From positions 5,518,001 to 5,582,000 of the forward strand of contig NZ_CP170094.1 of NCBI RefSeq assembly GCF_042180575.1: a DNA stretch of 64,000 nucleotides, given 5' to 3'. The first letter of the stretch is position 1. Every line of letters starts with the position of its first letter. The position numbers and the translations under genes were made by a program. This document shows, one piece after another, positions 26,354 to 34,468 of this stretch. This DNA is from Bernardetia sp042180575 (GTDB lineage Bacteria > Bacteroidota > Bacteroidia > Cytophagales > Bernardetiaceae). Below the pieces are notes generated by a model. It ran no database searches. It was not told the DNA's origin and was given only the letters and a program-made list of their open reading frames with translations.

Positions 26354-26383
26354 TTGTAAGTTAGAAATTTATTTTTACCTTTG
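26354..26383 (+). promoter_or_regulatory. Bacteroidota-type promoter for the RNA array
   Basis: TTG (26354-26356), 19 bases, then TACCTTTG (26376-26383): a full match to the TTG-N19-21-TAnnTTTG consensus of the primary sigma factor in this phylum. Transcription would start about 26390, about 45 bases before the first RNA unit. No comparable promoter is seen in the linker between units, so one long transcript is likely. Confidence 0.75.
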
Positions 26384-26433
26384 GAACATAGAAACACAAA
26401 AGGTTGTTTTTAAATTAAAAATACAGTAGTTAT

Positions 26434-26644
26434 AAATACCTTGCTTTCTAAGTTTATTCTTAGAACGAATGATGTTTCGTCATTCAAGAACTTTTACATA
26501 GCATACATCACTACATACTATCTTTAAGATGACTAACAACTACCTATACGCCATTTACGGTTTGAGTGCGCTGCACTTAAATAGCGTATAGGTAGTGTTA
26601 GTCTGGAGTTGATAGATATAGTCCTCAGATAATACGAAGATTTT
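26434..26644 (+). ncRNA. Retron-type msr-msd RNA, unit A
   Basis: 211 bases, nearly the same as unit B outside the hairpin arms. Stem-loop 1: TTCTAAG-tttatt-CTTAGAA (26446-26465). Stem-loop 2: GAATGATG-ttt-CGTCATTC, one G-U (26467-26485). After a single-stranded stretch comes a long hairpin, 26531-26603: GACTAA at the base, a 25-bp stem (one bulged A, one C-A mismatch) and a 22-nt cap ACGGT...AGTGC-gct-GCACT. A 41-base 3' tail follows, with GATAG able to pair with CTATC just before the hairpin. Two small stem-loops then one long hairpin, upstream of a retron RT, is the expected msr-msd layout. The branching G and cDNA ends cannot be placed by eye. Confidence 0.75.
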
Positions 26645-26700
26645 ATAAATTGTATTTTTATATTAAGACAAAATAAAATAGTAGCTCATAGTGGCTTGAA

Positions 26701-26910
26701 AAATACCTTGCTTTCTAAGTTTATTCTTAGAACGAATGATGTTTCGTCATTCAAGAACTTTTACACAACATACATCACTACATACTATCTTTATGATGAC
26801 TAATAGGTACTACCATGATTTTACGGTGTAAGAGCGATGCTCTTAAATTCACGGTAGTACCCATTAGTCTGGAGTTGATAGATATAGTCCTCAGATAATA
26901 CGAAGGTTTT
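26701..26910 (+). ncRNA. Retron-type msr-msd RNA, unit B
   Basis: 210 bases, beginning 267 bases after unit A. The 97-base 5' flank differs from A at three positions and the 41-base 3' tail at one. The stem-loops are at 26713-26732 and 26734-26752. The long hairpin (26798-26869) keeps the GACTAA/TTAGTC base and ACGGT cap, but its arms (TAGGTACTACCATGATTTT on the 5' side) have no likeness to those of unit A. The stem still pairs 22 of 25 positions; the mismatches are A-C, A-C and U-U. The apical stem is AAGAGC/GCTCTT, a compensatory change from unit A. Its ends ACCTT and AAGGT could pair as a1/a2. Confidence 0.75.
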
Positions 26911-27222
26911 CAAAACTATTTTTAAATAAAAAAGAGAGAGTTTAACTACTCAAATCTTTATGCACTTCTATGTGCAACTCATCTGTCATTGTTTGAGATT
27001 CTCACTAATGATAGATAATAACAAACAAACAAATAGAAATTAATTAGTCTTTTTTAGCTTTTACAACTTAGTAAATTACCATTTTTTTTATTTAGATTAG
27101 CATTTAATCTAGTAAAAATGTTTTTTTGCTATGTCATTTTTTGCTGAATAATTTTTGATTCAATCAATTATCAATTTTAAAATAATTGAATAAAAGAATT
27201 GCCAAATTAACCTATTTGTTTT
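26911..27222 (+). promoter_or_regulatory. Structured leader between the RNA array and the reverse transcriptase
   Basis: 312 bases without an ORF. Visible pairing: CTCAAA (26950-26955) with TTTGAG, enclosing TGCAC/GTGCA, and then TCATT/AATGA. Further on, the hairpin TAGATTA-gcatt-TAATCTA at 27093-27111 repeats the motif found before the array. It may be a third, different RNA element or simply the RT gene leader. Confidence 0.4.
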
Positions 27223-28839
27223 ATGTCAATTACACGCCAACAACTCTACGACCGAATTCGTGCCACCTCAAAAGAAGACTACATTTTAACAGAAATGAAG
27301 CGTTTAGGATTTTGGGGAAATTCCGAAAAACCAACTCTTGCCGAAGAACTTATCAATAGACAAGCAAGTCTTCAAAAAGAACTCGCAGAACTCACTCAAA
27401 AACAAAGACAATACGACAGCAGAGAAGCCATGCTAAAACAAATGCGTCTTGAACGCATGAAAGCTTCCAAAGAAAAACAAAAAGAAACAAAAGCCAGAAA
27501 CGAAGAAAAAGTTTGTTTGAAGGCTGAAAAATGGGCTGAAACTCAGAAAACAAATATTATTTATTTGGGTGGAGAAGTTTCTAAAGGCTTAAATAATACA
27601 ATTTCTGATAAAGAAAAACTAGAAAATCTAAACCTTCCTTATTTTGAAAACGTGGTAGATTTTTCTAAAAAAATAGAAAAACCTATTTCAGAACTTCGTT
27701 TTTTGGCTTTTCAACGCTCGGTTTCGAAAGTCAGTCAATATCATAATTATTATGTTCCTAAAAAATCGGGTGGAAAACGTCTTATTTCTGCACCAAAACC
27801 AAAGCTAAAAGCTACTCAAAATTGGATTAAAGAACATATTTTAGATAAAGTTGAAGCAAATCAAAATGTTCATGGTTTTGTAAAAGAACGTTCGATTTTG
27901 ACAAATGCAGAGCCACATCAAAATAAAAATCTAGTAATTAGTTTAGATTTGAAAGACTTTTTCCCTTCTATTTCCTATAAAAGAGTAAAAGGACTTTTTC
28001 AAAAATTTGGCTATTCTGAGCAGTTATCTACAATTTTTGCGCTACTCACTACACACAATGAAACGGATAAATTAAATGTAGATGGCGAAGTTTATTATGC
28101 TCAAAAGGTGGATAAAGACACAGGCAAAACAAACCGTTTTCTTCCTCAAGGTTCGCCTGCAAGTCCTGCCATTACTACGCTCATTGCCTACAAAATGGAT
28201 AAACGTTTGGAAGGATTAGCCAAAAAAATGGGTTTTACTTACACTCGTTATGCTGATGATTTGACTTTTTCGTCTGATTTGGATTTAAAAAAAGATACAA
28301 AAAATACAGACAAGATTATCGGTTCATTGCTTTATTTTATCAAAAAGGTCGTAATGAGTGAAGGTTTTGAACTGCATCCAGACAAAACGCATATTATGCG
28401 AAAAGGAAGTCAGCAAAAAGTTACAGGAATTATTGTCAATGAAAATGCTGATAATAAATTAGGAATTGATAGAAAAACAATCCGAAAATTTAGAGCTTTT
28501 TTGCATCAAACTTCTAAAACAGGTTGGAAAATAGATAAGGATGCAAAAGATAAGAAATGGGGTATTCATTCTGATCCAAAACAAGCAGCTTTAGGTTTTG
28601 CCTCTTTTATAAAAATGGTTGATGCCAAAAAAGGAGAGAAATTTATGGAACAAATAAACTCTATTCCTAATGAAGAAAATTATGTTGAAAATGCTGTTTT
28701 AGAAAATCCTACTCGTGCATTCGTTTCTGAGGAAAAGAATGATAAACAAGCTATTGAGTTAAATCAAAATCAAACAGAAGAACAAAATCAAGAAATAGAA
28801 AATCAATCAAATGAATCGGATTGGTGGGATATTTTTTAA
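27223..28839 (+). CDS. Retron reverse transcriptase with N-terminal coiled-coil extension
   Basis: 538 residues; typical retron RTs have 300-350. Residues 1-145 are an extension, MSITRQQLYDRIRATSKEDY then a Lys/Glu coiled coil (about 45-105). The RT core follows: KKSGGKRLISAPKP (181-194), the retron motif NAEPH (228-232, NAxxH), LDLKDFFPSI with catalytic Asp 242, LPQGSPASP (307-315), the catalytic YADD (343-346), and the retron motif VTG (400-402). An insert of about 30 residues lies between the Asp motif and LPQGSP. The last 90 residues are variable and Gln/Asn/Glu-rich. It would reverse-transcribe the RNA units just upstream. The operon continues with the WGR gene. I recall similar extended RTs beside WGR/SWIM genes. 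Confidence 0.92.
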   Translation: MSITRQQLYDRIRATSKEDYILTEMKRLGFWGNSEKPTLAEELINRQASLQKELAELTQKQRQYDSREAMLKQMRLERMKASKEKQKETKARNEEKVCLKAEKWAETQKTNIIYLGGEVSKGLNNTISDKEKLENLNLPYFENVVDFSKKIEKPISELRFLAFQRSVSKVSQYHNYYVPKKSGGKRLISAPKPKLKATQNWIKEHILDKVEANQNVHGFVKERSILTNAEPHQNKNLVISLDLKDFFPSISYKRVKGLFQKFGYSEQLSTIFALLTTHNETDKLNVDGEVYYAQKVDKDTGKTNRFLPQGSPASPAITTLIAYKMDKRLEGLAKKMGFTYTRYADDLTFSSDLDLKKDTKNTDKIIGSLLYFIKKVVMSEGFELHPDKTHIMRKGSQQKVTGIIVNENADNKLGIDRKTIRKFRAFLHQTSKTGWKIDKDAKDKKWGIHSDPKQAALGFASFIKMVDAKKGEKFMEQINSIPNEENYVENAVLENPTRAFVSEEKNDKQAIELNQNQTEEQNQEIENQSNESDWWDIF

Positions 28840-28909
28840 GGAGCATTATTTTTTAAACTAAATTATTTCTCGTTTTACAAATCATTCTTATCTAAAAATA
28901 AAGAGTTAT

Positions 28910-28937
28910 TTCGTAATTCGTAATTTTTAATTCGTAA
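28910..28937. repeat. Heptamer repeat TTCGTAA in the RT-WGR gap
   Basis: Four heptamers, TTCGTAA TTCGTAA TTTTTAA TTCGTAA, the third changed. The same heptamer in inverse orientation is repeated four times after lpxB at 38629-38656. Confidence 0.75.
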
Positions 28938-28947
28938 TTGAAATAAT

Positions 28948-31900
28948 ATGAAATTAATAGAACAAAGCAAACTCTTTTTTAAGCAAGGAAATTCGGATAA
29001 AGTCTATGAAATCGACCTTTGTGAAGTCGGAACAGACTTATACGTAGTTAATTTTAGATATGGAAAACGAGGTGCAAATCTAAAAGACGGAACAAAAACT
29101 CCTTCTCCAGTAGGAAAAATAAAAGCACAAGCCGTTTTTACAGCTTTGGAAACTGAAAAAACGAAAAAAGGCTATAAAAAAGAAAGTCAGCCAAAAGAGA
29201 AAAAAGAAAAAGTTTTTCCATCATCAATTTCTTCAAAAGAAGAAGCTATTTTGCAGCGTTTGAGAGAAGCTGTAAACAAGGCAAATAATCCAACTGGAGA
29301 ACAAAAAAGTGTTTTCAAATCAGAATGGAAAATAGGAAGAGTAGTTTGGCAAGTAGGCGAACTAAAACTAAAATCAGCAATTCCATTCCTTATTGAACTT
29401 CTTGAAAAAGATGATAGCCTAGAAATAGTAGATATTTATTCTATTCTTTATGCACTAGTCAGATGCAAAGACAAACAAGCAGGTTCTATTTTTAAAAATT
29501 ATATAGGAAATGGAAAATATCCCCATCATATTCAAAAAATAGCAAGAGAAGGTTTATTGAATATTGAGAGTGAAAAACAGGCTACAATCGAAAAACTGCT
29601 TGATTCTCTTCCTCCAATTATTCAAGAATATGTCAAAAATGGAAATATAAAAGAGTTAGAAAAAGAAATTCAGTTAAGAATAAATGAAAAACAAAAAGAT
29701 TTTCAATTCTTAGAAACGCTTTATTTGCTTGTTCATGTGTATCCATTTTTGCAAAAAGTAGTTCTGAATTCACTTTCAAAAATATCTGTTCGTCCTCCCT
29801 TTTTCAAGTATATTCGTTCAATTTACAAACTGGCAGAACTGCGTGATGATACTAGAGTTTTGGGTTTGCTCTCTTATCGTTTTGAGAAATCGACAGGAAT
29901 GTATAAAAGTACGACCATTTCAGAAGGTGAAGACACAAGTCATTGGCGTTATAGTTACAAAGTGAGAAGGTATATTTTTGAACTCAGCGAACAAGTAGCA
30001 GATATTACCAAAGAAGTTAAAACTAAAAATTCAAAAATTGGCTTTTCAGAGCAAACTAGAGAATATCTTCAGCGTAGAGATTTGAGAAGATTGAAAGATT
30101 TTGCATTAGAAACAGGAAATCACAATTATGTAAAATTGGCTACTTCTATTCTGCTTTCTTATCAAAAAGAAGATTATCAAGCCCATTCTGTAAGTAGTTT
30201 TGGTTATGCATCTTGGGATAGAACTACTAGAAAATATACTCATAATTTTACTGTTTTTCCTGATAATGCATCTTCTTTATTATTGAATTTGATTTTGAAT
30301 GGAAATAATAAAGAACTAGAGTTAGTCAGCAATAAATGGCATAAAAAAGAAAAAATTACGATAGTTTCGGATAGTTGGTATGCACAGCCAACTGTTCAAA
30401 ATGAGCAACCTTCTAGTTTGCAACGAATAATGTTTTTTAACAGAAAAACACTTCAAGAACAAAAAGAATTTCACAAAGAAGAAAAAAGAACAGAGTTTTT
30501 TCCTCAAAAATGGGATGCTCTGCCACAGGCTTATGTTCAACTTTTAGTAGAAGCAAAACTAGATAGTATACATGAGTTTGCCTATAAAAATCTCAAAGTA
30601 CATTCAGAGTATGAAAATATAATTGCAAAATTTGATGTAAAACTTTTGAAAAAACTAATTTCTTCTGATTTTGAAATTCCTGCACTTTTTGGAGTAGAAA
30701 TATGTAAGGATAAATTAAATGAAAATTTTGATAAAGAATTGACTTTAGTTCTTTTAAACTCAAAACTAGAAGAAGGACGAAGATTAGCAAAAGAAATCAT
30801 AGAAAAGAACAGCCAAGAATTTACAAAAGATGTAAACTTTACACTTTTTGTCTCTGAGCTTGTTTTTAATCAATATATAGATATCCGAAGCTGGATAAAT
30901 CAGTTTTTACAAACTATTGCTTTATCAACTGAGAAATGGCAGGTTATTGTAGGAAAAGCAATTTCTGAGATGCTTAGTGCAGATAAAAATTATTCTACTC
31001 TATTACTTAAAGATGCTCAAAATATATTGAAAGCAAATGCAAAACCTGTTTTAGAAAATGTAGGTTGGAATATTGTTTTGGAGCTTTTGGAAGACGCAAA
31101 CCTTCAAAATCAAGTTTTTGCAAGTGATATTTTGCTTATTAAATCTAAACTCATAAAGGCAACAGATATTCCTTTTTCTATTTTGAATGGATTTTTTGAA
31201 AGTAAATCAGAAGAAATACGAGCAAATGGAATGGAAATTTTTGCAGATTATCCTGAAAGCGCACTTTTAGAAGCGTATCAGCTTTTAGGAAATATGCTTA
31301 TTTCTCCTTATCAAAATTTGAGAAATTCGGCAAGAGAAATTATAATAAAACTGACTCAAAATAAAGTCAATCAGCAATCAAAAGAAGGAAAAGAGTTTTC
31401 TGAATCTATTGTAACAAAATTAGTTTTGGCTCTTCGTAAAAAAGACCCAGAAGAAATAAAACGAGAAGAGTTAGCAAAAACAGAAAAACAACAAGAGCAA
31501 AATAATCAAAATAAATCTGAAATTCAAAGTGAAGGTGATTCTTCCGAACAGCTAAGTGTTCATAAAGAAATTGCAGACCTTTTAATCAATCATTTTGATT
31601 CTTATCTATCAAATGTTACACTCAAAACTACGCTTAATCTTCTTCATGGAAATTATAGAGAAGGACAGTTTGTAGGTTTTCATATTCTCAAAAATCATAT
31701 TGTTGCTAATCAAACCAATAAAGAAGAAGTTTCTATTCGTCAGATTGTTGCCTTAGCAGCTCACGAACTTTTAGAAATTCGTAGCTGGACATTAGAGTAT
31801 TATCAAAATAATCTTGCTCGTATTCGTTACGAACGTGATGAGGCTTTACGAATTTTGGATGCAAAATGGGAAGATATTCGCCAAAAAGCGATGGTATTTT

Positions 31901-32379
31901 TTAGAGAAAACTTTACAGAAAACGATTGGGATGTAGATAGTTTGGTTTCGATTGCTGATTCGGTTCGTCCAGATATAGAAGCATTTGGAAAAGAACTGAT
32001 TACCAAATTCTTTGAAGAAAAAGATGGAGAGAAATACCTCACAATGCTCAGTCAGCATCCAAGTAATTCGATGCAACTTTTTGCAACCAATTATTTAGAA
32101 CGTTTTGCAACTGGAAATCTAGAGCGTTTGAAAGAAATGGAATTTTATTTCCGTTGTGTTTTGATGCAAGTCAATAAAGGTAGAATTGCAAAAGATAGAG
32201 TTCTTGATTTCTTAGAAAAAGAGGCTTTATCTTCAAAAGAAACTGCTTTTTGGGTTGTTCCATTGTTTAATGATTTGGTGGCTACAAGTGCTGTTCAAGA
32301 TAAAGAGCGATTTATTCAGATTCTTCAAAAACTAAAAACTAAATATGAGAATTTGAAAGTAGCTTTAGTTTTTGAGTAA
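28948..32379 (+). CDS. WGR-domain protein with HEAT-like repeats (retron-associated)
   Basis: 1143 residues. Residues 1-85 are a WGR domain (YEIDLCEVGTDLYVVNFRYG, KRGANLKDG, KAQAVFTALETEKTKKGYKK), a nucleic-acid-binding fold also found in PARP1 and MolR. The rest is helical with HEAT-like repeats, for example ELKLKSAIPFLIELLEKDD near 125, FGVEICKDKLNEN near 560, and RIRYERDEALRILDAKWEDI near 960. It follows the RT after 108 bases and is probably on the same message. A role as effector or sensor of the retron is inference. Confidence 0.8.
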   Translation: MKLIEQSKLFFKQGNSDKVYEIDLCEVGTDLYVVNFRYGKRGANLKDGTKTPSPVGKIKAQAVFTALETEKTKKGYKKESQPKEKKEKVFPSSISSKEEAILQRLREAVNKANNPTGEQKSVFKSEWKIGRVVWQVGELKLKSAIPFLIELLEKDDSLEIVDIYSILYALVRCKDKQAGSIFKNYIGNGKYPHHIQKIAREGLLNIESEKQATIEKLLDSLPPIIQEYVKNGNIKELEKEIQLRINEKQKDFQFLETLYLLVHVYPFLQKVVLNSLSKISVRPPFFKYIRSIYKLAELRDDTRVLGLLSYRFEKSTGMYKSTTISEGEDTSHWRYSYKVRRYIFELSEQVADITKEVKTKNSKIGFSEQTREYLQRRDLRRLKDFALETGNHNYVKLATSILLSYQKEDYQAHSVSSFGYASWDRTTRKYTHNFTVFPDNASSLLLNLILNGNNKELELVSNKWHKKEKITIVSDSWYAQPTVQNEQPSSLQRIMFFNRKTLQEQKEFHKEEKRTEFFPQKWDALPQAYVQLLVEAKLDSIHEFAYKNLKVHSEYENIIAKFDVKLLKKLISSDFEIPALFGVEICKDKLNENFDKELTLVLLNSKLEEGRRLAKEIIEKNSQEFTKDVNFTLFVSELVFNQYIDIRSWINQFLQTIALSTEKWQVIVGKAISEMLSADKNYSTLLLKDAQNILKANAKPVLENVGWNIVLELLEDANLQNQVFASDILLIKSKLIKATDIPFSILNGFFESKSEEIRANGMEIFADYPESALLEAYQLLGNMLISPYQNLRNSAREIIIKLTQNKVNQQSKEGKEFSESIVTKLVLALRKKDPEEIKREELAKTEKQQEQNNQNKSEIQSEGDSSEQLSVHKEIADLLINHFDSYLSNVTLKTTLNLLHGNYREGQFVGFHILKNHIVANQTNKEEVSIRQIVALAAHELLEIRSWTLEYYQNNLARIRYERDEALRILDAKWEDIRQKAMVFFRENFTENDWDVDSLVSIADSVRPDIEAFGKELITKFFEEKDGEKYLTMLSQHPSNSMQLFATNYLERFATGNLERLKEMEFYFRCVLMQVNKGRIAKDRVLDFLEKEALSSKETAFWVVPLFNDLVATSAVQDKERFIQILQKLKTKYENLKVALVFE

Positions 32380-32393
32380 AAATAAATATAATT

Positions 32394-33242
32394 ATGATAA
32401 AAGAATATAAAAAAGAAGATCATTTAATTTATAACGGTGATGTTATCGACATACTTAATACAAAAATTGAAGATAATAGCATTGATTTGATTTTTATAGA
32501 CCCACCTTATAATATTGGAAAAGATTTTAATGGACTTATCGACAAATGGGAAACTGATGAAGCCTATTTAAATTGGTGCTACGAGTGGATTGACCTTTGT
32601 TTGAAAAAACTAAAAGATACAGGAAGTTTTTACATAATGACTTCAACACAATTTATGCCTTACTTTGATATTTATTTAAGAGATAAAATCAATATTCTTT
32701 CAAGGATTGTTTGGTCGTATGATAGTTCTGGAGTACAAGCTAAAAACTTTTTTGGTTCAATGTACGAGCCAATTATTTTTTGTGTAAAGGATAAAAAGAA
32801 TTATACATTTAACTCAAATAAAATTCAAGTAGAAGCCAAAACAGGGGCAAAACGTAAATTAATTGATTATCGTAAAAATCCACCACAGCCTTACAATACA
32901 AAAAAAGTCCCTGGAAATGTATGGGATTTTCCGAGAGTAAGGTACAGAATGGAAGAATATGAAAATCATCCAACTCAAAAACCGATTGCTTTGCTTGAAA
33001 GAATTATAAAAGCTAGTTCAAACGAAGGAGATGTTATTCTTGACCCATTCTCTGGAACTTTCACAACTTCTTATGTTGCTAAATCATTGAATAGAAAATC
33101 TATTGGAATAGAAATAAATGAGGATTTTACAAAAATTGGAATCCGTAGAGTATTAAATCAAACCACGCTTAATGGAGAATCTTTAGAGCCAGAACCAAAA
33201 ATATATCAAATTAAAAATACACAACAGCAAAATTTATTTTAA
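32394..33242 (+). CDS. DNA N6-adenine or N4-cytosine methyltransferase (beta-type order)
   Basis: 282 residues, a type II-style methyltransferase. The catalytic motif DPPYN is at 36-40 (LIFIDPPYNIGKDF), the NHPTQKP segment at 191-197 and the SAM motif DPFSGT at 217-222, then GIEINEDFTKIG. Catalytic motif before the SAM motif is the beta class order. DPPY fits adenine or N4-cytosine methylation; target specificity cannot be read. It starts 14 bases after the WGR gene and is followed 8 bases later by its probable restriction partner. It lies inside the retron operon. Confidence 0.92.
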   Translation: MIKEYKKEDHLIYNGDVIDILNTKIEDNSIDLIFIDPPYNIGKDFNGLIDKWETDEAYLNWCYEWIDLCLKKLKDTGSFYIMTSTQFMPYFDIYLRDKINILSRIVWSYDSSGVQAKNFFGSMYEPIIFCVKDKKNYTFNSNKIQVEAKTGAKRKLIDYRKNPPQPYNTKKVPGNVWDFPRVRYRMEEYENHPTQKPIALLERIIKASSNEGDVILDPFSGTFTTSYVAKSLNRKSIGIEINEDFTKIGIRRVLNQTTLNGESLEPEPKIYQIKNTQQQNLF

Positions 33243-33250
33243 CCAAAAAT

Positions 33251-34390
33251 ATGAAGCACTCATTTACAGAAAAAATTGATGAAATACTAGCCAAATATTT
33301 CAAGGATAATGCAAAACAAGTATTTAAGAATAGTGAGCTTATTCAATACATAAATCAAAAAACTGTTTCGGCTCATAAAGGTTCGAAGGCAAGAGGTAGT
33401 TTTGGAAATCTTTATGCGATATATGTTTTAGTCGAAGATTATTTGGATAAAAAATTTGACAAAGAAGGTGACTATTCAAAATACGAAGGAGCTAAATTTT
33501 CAGATTTATTTACAAGACAAAGAGAACTTCCTTTTGGGGCAGGTTTACAGAATCACGCTTTAAATCACCGAATGAATCAAGAGTTTAAGAAAAAGTTTTC
33601 AAATTGTGATTTTATTCCGATAACTAGAGAATCTAAAACCAAGAGGTATTGGATAAATCCGAATCTAATCGAATTGGAAGTAAACAAAGAAAAAGTGAAT
33701 ATTTCTCACGCCATAATTGAAATCATTGAAGAATATATTAAGACAAAGAGAAGTGCACTTGAGAGTTTTATTCAAACCTGCGAAGAATTAAAAGATATTG
33801 GAGATAAGGAAGTAGATAAAATCAAACTCTTTATTTCGGGGTTACTTCAGCCTAACGTAGATGCAAGGATGTTTGAAATAGTTAGTTATTCAATATTGAA
33901 AGCAAGTTACTTTGAACAATTTGTGTTTTTTGGTTTTACTCTTGAGTCAATAGAAAAGGAGAATTTGAAACTATATAAGACAGGAAGAACAAATGCAAAT
34001 GATGGAGGAATTGATTTTGTTATGAAACCGTTAGGACGTTTTTTTCAAGTAACAGAAACAACAGATGTAAAAAAATACTTTCTTGATATTGACAAACTTG
34101 AAAAATTTCCGATAACCTTTGTTGTCAAATCAACTGAAAAGGTAGAAGGTTTAAAACAGAAAATAAAAGAAGGTGCTAAACAACAATATGGTGTAGAGGC
34201 TGTAGTAAACAAGTATGTTGCTTGTATAGAGGAAATAATAAACATTCAAAAACTGAAAGAGACACTAGATGAAGTTGAAAAAATAGGAAAAATAAATGAG
34301 GTTCTTAATGAAATAATTAAGCAAAGTAAAGTTGAATTTAATTATGATGAGGATATAATAGAAGAAATAGAAGAAGATGATTTCAAATAA
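33251..34390 (+). CDS. Probable type II restriction endonuclease
   Basis: 379 residues. An N-terminal half (AHKGSKARGSFGNLYAIYVL and TRQRELPFGAGLQNHALNHR) precedes a helical linker and a nuclease-like core: E209 in MFEIVSYSIL, then NANDGGIDFVMKP (D251, D255) and RFFQVTET (Q266, E269), which fits a PD-(D/E)xK variant with Gln instead of Lys. The position 8 bases after the methyltransferase makes it the likely cognate enzyme. The C-terminus is acidic and low-complexity (EEIEEDDFK). I cannot name the recognition sequence. Confidence 0.75.
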   Translation: MKHSFTEKIDEILAKYFKDNAKQVFKNSELIQYINQKTVSAHKGSKARGSFGNLYAIYVLVEDYLDKKFDKEGDYSKYEGAKFSDLFTRQRELPFGAGLQNHALNHRMNQEFKKKFSNCDFIPITRESKTKRYWINPNLIELEVNKEKVNISHAIIEIIEEYIKTKRSALESFIQTCEELKDIGDKEVDKIKLFISGLLQPNVDARMFEIVSYSILKASYFEQFVFFGFTLESIEKENLKLYKTGRTNANDGGIDFVMKPLGRFFQVTETTDVKKYFLDIDKLEKFPITFVVKSTEKVEGLKQKIKEGAKQQYGVEAVVNKYVACIEEIINIQKLKETLDEVEKIGKINEVLNEIIKQSKVEFNYDEDIIEEIEEDDFK

Positions 34391-34420
34391 GTTATTAATT
34401 AAAAATATTGTCATATCCGT

Positions 34421-34442
34421 TGCTCGTGTTCCACGAGTGACA
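34421..34442. repeat. REP-like palindrome
   Basis: CTCGTG-ttc-CACGAG (34423-34437) within CCGTTGCTCGTG...GTGACACACC, a variant of the GTTGGTG/CACCAAC family. It lies between the restriction enzyme and the WH-SWIM gene. Confidence 0.6.
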
Positions 34443-34468
34443 CACCAAACATCACAAAAAATAAAATT

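Larger units (their letters stand above)
25618..27222. other. Gene-poor 1.6-kb region: IS remnant, MITE and RNA array
   Basis: Between rbfA and the reverse transcriptase there is no intact gene. The left part is an insertion sequence remnant with a nested MITE (25655-26289). The right part is a promoter, two structured RNA repeats and a further structured leader. A 10-base direct repeat TAATCTAGTA occurs at 26306-26315 and 27105-27114, bracketing the RNA array. Confidence 0.7.

Noticed and set aside
26434..26910. CRISPR array
   Set aside because: The repeated units are about 210 bases with long identical flanks and a hairpin, not 25-40 base repeats with regular spacers, and no cas gene is near.
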